Source: JALYUA01 sp038229875 (GTDB lineage: Bacteria; Acidobacteriota; Thermoanaerobaculia; UBA5066; Gp7-AA6). Taken from it: 27,227 nucleotides of DNA. Below are positions 10,956 through 18,504 of this stretch, one piece after another. Every line of letters starts with the position of its first letter. The first letter of the stretch is position 1. The position numbers and the translations under genes are program-made. The notes under the pieces were generated by a model that saw only the letters and a program-made list of their open reading frames with translations, was not told where the DNA came from and did no database searches. The stretch lies in contig JBBROA010000054.1 in NCBI GenBank assembly GCA_038229875.1, positions 1 through 27,227 of the forward strand, read 5' to 3'.

Positions 10956-13683
10956 ATCCGCCGGCGGACGCCGACGTCGTGTGCAGGCCCCAGAGTGCGA
11001 GCGCCAGGACGAGGCCGATCGTGATCGCGCCCGGATAGAAGTACCAGGCCGACGGGTCCGGGGTCATCACCCAGGTCGCCAGCCACAGGCTGCACGTGTG
11101 GCAGACGAGCGCCGCTAGCAGGCCGAAGCGGATGGCGACGACGACGAGAAGACCGGTCGTCACCGCATACACGGGAACGGTCACGTACAGCGGAGGCGTG
11201 CCCAGGGTGCTCGCCGTGAAGAAGAGCGACACGATGATCGCGGCGATCCATTCGAAGCGCACGACGCGGCGCACCAGCACGAGAAACATCACGAGGCCGA
11301 GGACCCAGGTAATCGCGAGCGGCGGCGTGCTCATCAGCCACGCCAGCCCCGTTCGGATGCTGGACGGGTCGCAAGCCAGGCTCTTCGGCAAGGGAGGAGG
11401 CTCGCCGAGCCAGACCGGAATGAGACGGCGCAGGCCCAGGACGACGCCGATCAGGACGCCGGCCGACGCGCCTACGAGAAGGTCGCGGCCCACGAGCGGG
11501 TCCTTCCAGCCTCCCGCGAAGAGCCGTGTCCACGAGATGAGCATCCGCGGCCAGTGGCGACGCATGAAGGGCTCGAGCGCGACATACACGATCCAGAAGA
11601 ACGCGCCCATCAGTACGGCGCCGGCCAGACCGTTGGCGAAGACGTCCAGCTCTGCCAGGCCCGAAACGTGGTGGGCGCCGAGAGCCCACATCGAAAGCTG
11701 CAGGAGCGTGGCCACTGCCGCGAGACGAGCGGCTCCTCGACGGTCGCCCCGGCCCGCTCGAAGGTTCCCGCGCGCCAGCCAGGCGCCCCCGAAGAGCAGA
11801 GTCATGAGGATCGCCGACCAGACCACGTCGGCCGCCTTCGCTCCGCCGCTGCGCGAGTCGAAGGAATCCATCGATCGAGACCACGGGCCGATCCACAAAA
11901 AGGAGACCGGTCGGCCGCGATTTGCCGCCGCCTCCACGCGCATGGTCAAGGCGGGGCGCTCGGGATGCGGTCCTTCCCAGGCCGCCCGGACATCGGCGAA
12001 CTGGCGCGGATTCCACCGCGGCGGCACCGGGCGGAAGAGACTCATGTCGAGCCCGGCGGCGCGGAAGAGCGGCGCCCAGTCGGCGGCCCCGGAGCCCGCG
12101 GGGATCGCGACCTGAGGCGGAACAGGATCGACCTGCCGAGGTACAACGTGGAGCTCCTTCAACCGGCCTTCCTGGTCGAGAACTACTTCCCTCATCCCGG
12201 GGCGCAGCGGCGGAGGATCGAGGTCAGTCACGAGCGGCGACGGTACCGGGCCGGCCGAGAAATTCTGGGGAACGAGCGGCTGCGGGCTGTCGCGATACGT
12301 GTAGCTCAAGCCGTCGCGCGAGATGCCCCGATGCCAGCGGTCCCTCGATGCGTCGTGTCCGGCGACCCATTCGAAGAACGAGATGTCGGGCGCGAGGTTG
12401 CCGGCCCAGTCGGCCGGACGCTCGGACATTCCCAGCCCGGCCAGGACTTCCCGGGCGCGGACGCGCAGGACTTCTCCCGACTTCTCCGATCCGGTGACCG
12501 GGAGCACGCTGATCCCGGGAGCCACGAGAACGTGGATCACCATGAGCGCCGCCGCGGCGACCGCGAGGCCTCGCGCGACGGCCGGAGACAGCCGGTCCTC
12601 GCTGCCTGCGGCCGCCACCATCTCGGGCGACGGCGTTTCCCCCGCCGCGACCGCGGCCGCGAGCGGATCTCCTCCCGGAAGCGCCGCCGCGACCTGGGCG
12701 GCCGACGCCGGCCGCATCTGCGGATCCTTTTCGACGCAGCGCAGGATCGCGCGCTCGACGGTCGGGTCGATTCCGTCGACGAGCGACGACAGCGTCGCCG
12801 GGATCTCCTCCGCGTGCTTCTGGCGGTAGCCGGCCATGGTGGCGGCGTCGAACGTGCGCCTGCCCGTGTAAAGCTCGAACAGGACGAGCCCGAGCGCGTA
12901 GAGGTCGCTGCGCACCGACGCGCCCTTCCCGGCAAAGAGCTCCGGCGCCATGTATGCGGGCGTGCCGGCGACGTCTGCCCCGGATCCTCCCTCGCCGATC
13001 GGGACCGCCAGCCCGAAGTCCATGATCCGCGCGCGGCCTCGGCCGTCCACCATGACGTTCGCGGGCTTCAGATCCCGGTGCAGGACGCCGCGCTCGTGCG
13101 CCGCGGCGAGGCCCGCGCAGAGCTGGCGCGCGATCTCGAGCGCCTTCGCCTGCGGGAGCCCGCCGATCCGGCGCAGCAGCGACGCGAGGTCCTCCCCGTC
13201 CACATACTCCATCGACAGAAAATGCCGCCCGTCCGCCTCGCCGATGTCGTACACGCGGCAGACGTTCGGGTGCGAGACCTGCCGCGCGATGCGCACCTCA
13301 GCGAAGAAGCGGTCGAGCAGGGCCGCGTCCGCCGAGAGCCGGTCCGGCAGAAACTTCAGGGCGACCGGCTGGCCGAGCTTCAGGTCGTCGGCGCGGTAGA
13401 CCTCCCCCATGCCGCCGCGCCCGATCAACCCGATGATCCGGTAGCGCTCGGCGAGGATCGCGCCGGGCGTGAAGCCGCCGGCGTCGATCGAGTCCGAAGA
13501 GGCGAGCCGGCCGACGACCGAGGAGGAGGACGGGCCCCGCGCGCGGCGGATCGCCGCCTCGGCGACGGACGGCGAAGCGAGATTCGTCGCCATCTGGGAG
13601 ACGGAAGAGACCGCTTCGCCGCAGGATGGGCAAAAGCTCGAGCCGACAGGAATGTCCGCCGAGCAATGCGGGCAGCGGATCAC
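10924..13683 (-). CDS. STPK1: zinc-ribbon Ser/Thr kinase with polytopic membrane domain
   Basis: A 919-residue protein from GTG 13683. Residues 1-25 are a zinc ribbon with C4, C7, C18 and C21 (RCPHCSADI, FCPSCGEAV). Residues 80-335 are a complete Hanks-type kinase: GRGGMGEV loop at 88-95, ATP Lys110, helix-C Glu129, HRDLKPANV with catalytic D204, DFG at 222-224, APE at 246-248. A single hydrophobic helix (about 372-390) leads to an extracytoplasmic region of some 220 residues without a recognisable domain. Then comes a block of seven or more hydrophobic helices from about residue 635 to the end, resembling large integral-membrane moieties of acidobacterial kinases. There is no TolB or TPR region, unlike its neighbours. 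It is last in the minus-strand series, 115 bp after STPK2 with a REP hairpin between. The ligand and substrate are unknown; the kinase looks catalytically competent. Confidence 0.9.
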   Translation of the reverse strand: MIRCPHCSADIPVGSSFCPSCGEAVSSVSQMATNLASPSVAEAAIRRARGPSSSSVVGRLASSDSIDAGGFTPGAILAERYRIIGLIGRGGMGEVYRADDLKLGQPVALKFLPDRLSADAALLDRFFAEVRIARQVSHPNVCRVYDIGEADGRHFLSMEYVDGEDLASLLRRIGGLPQAKALEIARQLCAGLAAAHERGVLHRDLKPANVMVDGRGRARIMDFGLAVPIGEGGSGADVAGTPAYMAPELFAGKGASVRSDLYALGLVLFELYTGRRTFDAATMAGYRQKHAEEIPATLSSLVDGIDPTVERAILRCVEKDPQMRPASAAQVAAALPGGDPLAAAVAAGETPSPEMVAAAGSEDRLSPAVARGLAVAAAALMVIHVLVAPGISVLPVTGSEKSGEVLRVRAREVLAGLGMSERPADWAGNLAPDISFFEWVAGHDASRDRWHRGISRDGLSYTYRDSPQPLVPQNFSAGPVPSPLVTDLDPPPLRPGMREVVLDQEGRLKELHVVPRQVDPVPPQVAIPAGSGAADWAPLFRAAGLDMSLFRPVPPRWNPRQFADVRAAWEGPHPERPALTMRVEAAANRGRPVSFLWIGPWSRSMDSFDSRSGGAKAADVVWSAILMTLLFGGAWLARGNLRAGRGDRRGAARLAAVATLLQLSMWALGAHHVSGLAELDVFANGLAGAVLMGAFFWIVYVALEPFMRRHWPRMLISWTRLFAGGWKDPLVGRDLLVGASAGVLIGVVLGLRRLIPVWLGEPPPLPKSLACDPSSIRTGLAWLMSTPPLAITWVLGLVMFLVLVRRVVRFEWIAAIIVSLFFTASTLGTPPLYVTVPVYAVTTGLLVVVAIRFGLLAALVCHTCSLWLATWVMTPDPSAWYFYPGAITIGLVLALALWGLHTTSASAGGSPFPGGRGQG

Positions 13684-13723
13684 GTTGCGGGGATGCTATC
13701 GCAGGCGTCGAGGAGGCTTCTCA

Positions 13724-13770
13724 CCCCTCACCCGGCCCTCCCCCGCGCGCCTCTCCCGCCGGGAGGAGGA
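13724..13770. repeat. REP-like hairpin, copy D
   Basis: CCCCTCACCCGGCCCTC then CTCCCG (13753-13758) and CGGGAG (13760-13765), with extra GC-rich bases inserted relative to the other copies. It lies 29 bp after the STPK2 stop and before the STPK1 start, in the same orientation as copies B, C and E. Confidence 0.65.
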
Positions 13771-13798
13771 GAACAATTCCGACAATCTCCTTCATCGG

Positions 13799-16354
13799 CT
13801 ACTTGGACAGCCTCATTTTCTTCAACAGCGCGGTGAACCGCGGGTCGGCGCGAATCGGATCGTACGAGGGGGTGAGCAGCAGGGCCATCATTCCCGTTCG
13901 GGCTTCGTACGCCTTGTCCAGCCACGCGAAGGCCTGATCCTTCTCGCCGAGGTTGGCGCAGATCATCGCCATCTGATCGGGCGATACGTAGCGGCGCTTG
14001 GACAGGTCCAGGAACTCCTGGAGGATCTTCCGGGCTTCCGCGGTCTTCCCCATCCGGGCAAAAGTGACCGCCTGCCCGGCGACGGGTGCTCCGGTGACCT
14101 GCCGGATGCGCTCGTATTCCGCCGCCGACTCGGAGTACATCTTCTTCTCCCGATAGGCGATGCCGGCCCACGAATCCAGGTAATAGAAATTGGGGTCGAG
14201 CTCCGCCGTCTTTTTGTGCTGCGCGAGAACGTCATCGTAGCGGCGGGCCAGGCACAGGCAATACTGGCGCGTCCAATTCGGGAACGGGGACAGGGGATCG
14301 AGGGCGATCGCGCGCTGTGTCTCGGCCAGGCCTTCGTCCCACCGTTTCATCGCGCAGAGGGTCAAAGCGTAGAAATTGTGCGCATCCATCGAATTCGGGT
14401 TGTCCCGAATCGCGCGGCGGGACGCCTCCTCGGAGGCCGCAGGGTCCCAATCGTAGAAAAACAGGATGGCAGCCAGCACGCTGCGAGCTTCGACATTCGA
14501 GCTGTCCAGCTCGAGCGCCTTCAACGCCGCGGCCTTCCCCTTCGGGTTCGCCTCCCTGGGGGGGAAAACCAGGTCGGCGAGCCAGGCCCAGGCGAACGCC
14601 TGGCCGGCGTACGCGGGCGCGTAGTTCGGGTCCTTCACCAGCGCCTGCTCGAAGTAATCCAGGGATTTCCGCAGACTGTCCTCAGTCTGCTTGAACATCA
14701 GGAACCGCCCGCGCAGGTAGAGGTCGTGTGCCTCGGCATTCTCCGCTCGCCCGGTCTGACCCGCTGCCGGCGCGCTCGCGCCAAGCGTGAGCCGGAGCGC
14801 CGCGACGATGGCCGCCGTGATGTCGTCCTGGACCTTGAAGACGTCCTTCGCCTCCCGCTCGTATCGCTCCGACCAGATCGCGAGTCCATCGGTTGTGCTC
14901 ACGAGTTGCGCAGTCACCCGAAGCTTCGATCCGGACCGGCGCACGGTCCCTTCCAGCACCGATGCCACGTGGAGCCTGGCGCCGACTTCTCTCGCGTCCG
15001 CGGGCTTTCCCTTGAAGGTGAAGGCCGAGCTGCGGGCGGCAACCCGGAGGCCGGGCACCTTCATGAAGGCGCTGGCCAGCTCATCGGTCATGCCGTCCGA
15101 GAAGTACTCGTCATCGCTGCTCCCGCTCTGGTTGACGAAAGGGAGGACCGCGATCGATTGAGCGGGCCCGGGCGCCTGCGAGGCGATCGGTCCTCGTTCC
15201 GCCGGAGGCGCCTGCCGCCTCTGCCAGAGGATGACGGCGGCAATCGCAAGCGCGGCGCCGACCGCGGCGGCCCGCCACCGGAGCCGTCGCGCGCGCGGCG
15301 GCGGGGCCTCCACTCGCACTCGCGGCGCGGACGGTTCCGGCGGACTGGAGGGAGCCGGCGGCGAGGACGAGAAGGCCGGCGGAGCGGACGATAGAGCCTG
15401 CGGGGCGGACGATAGAGCCTGCGGGGCTGGGGCTCCCGCGGAGCTCGCGGGGGTTTGAAGGGTCTGCTCCAAGAGATGCCGCGCCTCGCCGATGTCGCGC
15501 AGCCTGCGCTTCGGATCGCGCTCCAGACATCGCGCGAGCAGCGCGCGCACGTTCGCCGGAACGGCGGAGGGCAATGCGGCAAGGTCCGGCTCGCGCGTGA
15601 GGACGGCGACAATCGTGTCCGAGACCGTCTCCGCGGCGAAAAGATGGCGTCCCGTGAGCATCTCGTACAGGACGACTCCGAACGCCCAGATGTCCGCCCG
15701 CTTGTCGACGGCGCGGCCGCGCGCCTGCTCCGGCGCCATGTACGCCGCGGTGCCCATGATGTAGCCCGCTTCGGTCAGACCCCTGTTCACCGTCGGTATC
15801 GCCGTGGGGCTGGATGACACCATGGGATCGCGCTCAGCGGCCGATTGCTCCCTTCCGGCCGCGTCGCGCGGCCGCGCAGATGCCAGGCCGAAGTCGAGGA
15901 CCTTCACCACACCGTCGTCGCGCACCTTCACGTTCGCGGGCTTCAAATCCCGGTGGACGATGCCCGCCTCGTGCGCGGCGTCGAGGGCGTCGACCATCTG
16001 CCTCGCGATCGACAGCGCCTCCTCGACAGGAAGGCCGGGCGCGGCTGCGGAGGTACCGCGCAGCATCTCCTCCAGCGTCTGCCCGGGCACGAGCTCCATC
16101 GCGAGAGCCCGCACGTCGCCGGACTCCTCGATTCCGAAGATCTGCGCGATGTTCGGATGATTGAGCGAGGCGAGCACGATCGCTTCGCGCTCGAAGCGCG
16201 CGAGCCGATCGAGATCGCGCGAGAACGCCGCCGGCAGGATCTTCAGGGCGACGTCGCGCTGGAGCTTCGTGTCGCGAGCGAGATAGACCTCGCCCATCCC
16301 GCCGGCGGCGATGGCCGCGGTGATCCGGTAGTGGGCGATCGTCCGGCCGATCAT
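13799..16354 (-). CDS. STPK2: Ser/Thr kinase-TM-TolB-like-TPR protein
   Basis: An 851-residue protein. The ATG at 16354 overlaps the TGA of the upstream frame (ATGA), which decides the start. Kinase domain at 9-295: AAGGMGEV loop at 16-23 (first Gly replaced by Ala), Lys38, HRDLKPANV at 134-142 with D136, DFG at 154-156, APE at 207-209. A Pro/Ser/Ala linker (302-355) with a tandem 7-residue repeat leads to one transmembrane helix (362-377). A TolB-like N-terminal domain (COG5616 type) covers about 398-525: IAVLPFVNQSGSSDDEYFSD, GMTDELASAF, VLEGTVRRSGSKLRVTAQLV, QDDITAAIV. TPR-like helices fill 540-851 and end YDPIRADPRFTALLKKM, a typical last motif of this class. It is presumably an inner-membrane signalling kinase with an outward TolB/TPR sensor or scaffold. 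Confidence 0.92.
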   Translation of the reverse strand: MIGRTIAHYRITAAIAAGGMGEVYLARDTKLQRDVALKILPAAFSRDLDRLARFEREAIVLASLNHPNIAQIFGIEESGDVRALAMELVPGQTLEEMLRGTSAAAPGLPVEEALSIARQMVDALDAAHEAGIVHRDLKPANVKVRDDGVVKVLDFGLASARPRDAAGREQSAAERDPMVSSSPTAIPTVNRGLTEAGYIMGTAAYMAPEQARGRAVDKRADIWAFGVVLYEMLTGRHLFAAETVSDTIVAVLTREPDLAALPSAVPANVRALLARCLERDPKRRLRDIGEARHLLEQTLQTPASSAGAPAPQALSSAPQALSSAPPAFSSSPPAPSSPPEPSAPRVRVEAPPPRARRLRWRAAAVGAALAIAAVILWQRRQAPPAERGPIASQAPGPAQSIAVLPFVNQSGSSDDEYFSDGMTDELASAFMKVPGLRVAARSSAFTFKGKPADAREVGARLHVASVLEGTVRRSGSKLRVTAQLVSTTDGLAIWSERYEREAKDVFKVQDDITAAIVAALRLTLGASAPAAGQTGRAENAEAHDLYLRGRFLMFKQTEDSLRKSLDYFEQALVKDPNYAPAYAGQAFAWAWLADLVFPPREANPKGKAAALKALELDSSNVEARSVLAAILFFYDWDPAASEEASRRAIRDNPNSMDAHNFYALTLCAMKRWDEGLAETQRAIALDPLSPFPNWTRQYCLCLARRYDDVLAQHKKTAELDPNFYYLDSWAGIAYREKKMYSESAAEYERIRQVTGAPVAGQAVTFARMGKTAEARKILQEFLDLSKRRYVSPDQMAMICANLGEKDQAFAWLDKAYEARTGMMALLLTPSYDPIRADPRFTALLKKMRLSK
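15384..15425 (-). repeat. Perfect 21-bp tandem duplication in the STPK2 linker
   Basis: Two identical 21-bp units (15384-15404 and 15405-15425) encode a duplicated Pro/Ala/Ser heptapeptide (APQALSS type) in the proline-rich linker between kinase and membrane helix. The length is in frame, so it only changes linker length. Confidence 0.75.
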
Positions 16355-18504
16355 GGCTTTGTCACGCCCGGCGCGGCCGGTATTTCCAGCCCGGCCTTGC
16401 GCCGGCCGTCGATCAGACGCTCGCAGTAATCGGGATTCCCCCAGTTCGAGGCCATCCCACGCACGACGCTCGGAAAGTCGGACTTGAGCTTGAGCAGTTC
16501 TCCGAGCGCCTTCGCCGCGGCTTTGGTTTCCCCGAGCTGGCCGTACGCGGCCGCCATCATGAAGTGCGCGCCGATGTGGGCGTGCATGTTGACTTTGAGC
16601 GCGCAATTGAGCGCGCCCCGGTCATCGCCCTGCCGGTAGGCGTTGTAGACATCCGCGTACCAGTACCAGCCCGGATGATTGGGATTGAGCTGCTTGGCCC
16701 GCCGAGCCAACTCCATGCCTCGTTCTTCGAAACCCGAGTAGGTCAGCAACTCTCCCAGGAAAGCCATGCTGTTGCCGTCCATCGGGTTGAGCGCGACGGC
16801 CCTTTCCGCGGCATTGCGGAAGCTCTCGAATTCCTTCTGAAAAAAGAGCGCTTGCGCCAGACCGAACCAGGCCAGGTGATGGGCCGGCGCGGCGTCGATC
16901 GCCCGCCGCGCGGCGGTGGCACCGCGGACGAGGGAATCCTCCTGAAGGCCAAACCCCTGCGCATAGTCCTGGACACACAAGAGCGCCAGCATGGCCCAGG
17001 CATCGGCATGATCCGGGGCCCTCCGCACCGCGGACTCCAGGCCGGACCGCGCGGTGGAAAGCTCTTCCGGAGTGATCCGCTCGAAGTAGCCGAAGCTTCG
17101 CAGCACCGCCTCGTAAGGGCTCAAGTCCTCGGGAGCGCGGCCCCGCACGGCTTCGCTCAGGCTCCGGGGCAGCGCTCCGTTCATGTCGGCGACCGTCGAA
17201 ACGATTCGCGGAACCAGGTCATCCTGCAGCTCGAAGAGTGCCTCCGGGCGGAAGTCGCGTTCGTAAGTCTCGGACCACACGTGAGCGCCCGACGTCGTAT
17301 CGACGATCTGCACGGCCAGACGGAGTTTGCTCCCGGCCTGCCGCAGGGTCCCCTCCATCACGTAGCGCGCGCCCAACTCCCTTCCCGCGGAGCGCGCATC
17401 CGCCGGCCCGTCGGCATCCGCGCGCCTCGCCGTGGAGCTGCGAGCGATGACGCGCAGATACGAGAAGCGCGACAGCCCGGTGACGATGTCCGATGTCAGC
17501 CCGTCTGCCAGCGTCGCGAGGTCGGCGTCGCCGCCGCCGTGCTTGAAGGGCAGGACCGCCACCCAGAATCCTTCGTCGGCACGAGCGGCGCCGGAGACGG
17601 AGGAGGAGACGGCGGGGGCGGAAGGGCGGGCCCGTTCCGCCTCGGAAGCGGGGACTACCGGCGCTGCGGCGGTCTCCAGTCCCGCCTTACGCACGCCGTC
17701 CAGCCAGTGCTCGACGAAGTCCGGTTCGAACCACCTCTCGAGCTTCTCGCGCGCGATCGCCGGGTAGTCCGGCTTCAGCCTCAACAGCTCGCGCACCGCC
17801 TTGCGCGCCTCCTCATGTTCCCCGAGCTGTCCGTAGGCCGCCGCGAGCACCTCGTGCGTCACGAAAAAGTCGGGCAGGTTCAGCTTGAGCGCGATATCTA
17901 CGGCGCCGCGGTAGTCGCGTTTGCGGTACGCATCGGCGAAGAGAGCGAACCGGTACCAACCCGGATGACGCGGATTGAGTTGCACGGCCCGCTCGACGAG
18001 CGCGCAGCCTTTTTCCCATTCGCCCGAATAGGCGATCAGAGTGCCCAACCCGGCGAGCGTGGGGCTGCTCAGCGGGTTGAGCGCGATCGACTGCTCCGCG
18101 GCCACGCGGAAGGCAGGGATCTCTTTGCGGAAAAACAGGGCCCACGCCAGCGCGTCGTACGCCAGGGCGTTGGAGGGAGCGGCGTCGGCGGCGCGCCGCC
18201 CGGCCTGAAGCGCGCGATCGAGGGGATCAGGCAACGGGTTGAACCCGTGCGCGTGCTCGTGCGCGTATATGAGAGACAACATCGCCCAGGCATCGGCGTA
18301 ACCCGGCGCCTCCGCAACGGCCCGCTCCAGTCCGTCGCGGACCGCGGCATGCTCTTCGGCGGTGCTGCGGTAACCGAAGCCGAAACTTCGCAGCACGGCT
18401 TCGTACGGGGTCAGCTGATCGGGGGCCTTGCCGCGGAGGGATTCGCTCATGTTGTGCGGCAGGATCCCGTGCGGATCGCCGACGGTCGAGACGATCCGGG
18501 ACAC
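16351..18504 (-). CDS. Separated 3' half of the STPK3 gene: TPR-TolB-TPR frame
   Basis: A 717-codon frame without a kinase and without a convincing start of its own; the first possible codon is GTG 18504. Its first residues, SRIVSTVGDPHGILPHNMSE, correspond to the end of a TolB-like domain (compare VPRIVSTVADMNGALPRSL at 433-448 of the same protein), so the domain's front part is missing. Then come TPR-like helices (30-275), a linker, a complete TolB-like domain (312-440, GFWVAVLPFKHGGGDADLAT, RYVMEGTLRQAGSKLRLAV, ELQDDLVPRIVSTV) and a second TPR region (455-705). It is highly similar to the second module of STPK3 just upstream, whose frame is interrupted at the same point. I read it as the downstream part of a once continuous gene. 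It is coupled to STPK2 by ATGA. Whether it is translated separately is unknown. Confidence 0.75.
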   Translation of the reverse strand: MSRIVSTVGDPHGILPHNMSESLRGKAPDQLTPYEAVLRSFGFGYRSTAEEHAAVRDGLERAVAEAPGYADAWAMLSLIYAHEHAHGFNPLPDPLDRALQAGRRAADAAPSNALAYDALAWALFFRKEIPAFRVAAEQSIALNPLSSPTLAGLGTLIAYSGEWEKGCALVERAVQLNPRHPGWYRFALFADAYRKRDYRGAVDIALKLNLPDFFVTHEVLAAAYGQLGEHEEARKAVRELLRLKPDYPAIAREKLERWFEPDFVEHWLDGVRKAGLETAAAPVVPASEAERARPSAPAVSSSVSGAARADEGFWVAVLPFKHGGGDADLATLADGLTSDIVTGLSRFSYLRVIARSSTARRADADGPADARSAGRELGARYVMEGTLRQAGSKLRLAVQIVDTTSGAHVWSETYERDFRPEALFELQDDLVPRIVSTVADMNGALPRSLSEAVRGRAPEDLSPYEAVLRSFGYFERITPEELSTARSGLESAVRRAPDHADAWAMLALLCVQDYAQGFGLQEDSLVRGATAARRAIDAAPAHHLAWFGLAQALFFQKEFESFRNAAERAVALNPMDGNSMAFLGELLTYSGFEERGMELARRAKQLNPNHPGWYWYADVYNAYRQGDDRGALNCALKVNMHAHIGAHFMMAAAYGQLGETKAAAKALGELLKLKSDFPSVVRGMASNWGNPDYCERLIDGRRKAGLEIPAAPGVTKP
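17141..17235 (-). repeat. Direct repeat unit 1 inside TolB-TPR modules
   Basis: This 95-bp segment, covering the end of a TolB-like domain, matches 18966-19060 with about five differences and in the same orientation, 1.83 kb apart. It is the best-conserved part of the duplicated modules and a ready substrate for recombination. Confidence 0.8.

Noticed and set aside
11554..13836. Long plus-strand open frame (760 codons) opposite STPK1, and similar ones at 13469-15394, 16564-18513 and 22940-25114
   Set aside because: They are antisense to clear kinase/TolB/TPR genes, consist of Arg/Gly/Pro/Asp/Ala-rich sequence without family resemblance, and arise from GC-rich codon bias.
15384..15425. Tandem repeat as a CRISPR or regulatory array
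   Set aside because: There are only two adjoining 21-bp units without spacers, in frame in a proline-rich linker; ordinary slippage explains it.
16355..16606. Upstream extension of STPK2 by 84 residues
   Set aside because: The extension overlaps the TPR end of the preceding gene in another frame and is Arg-rich junk; the ATG at 16354 with ATGA coupling begins the conserved kinase sequence.
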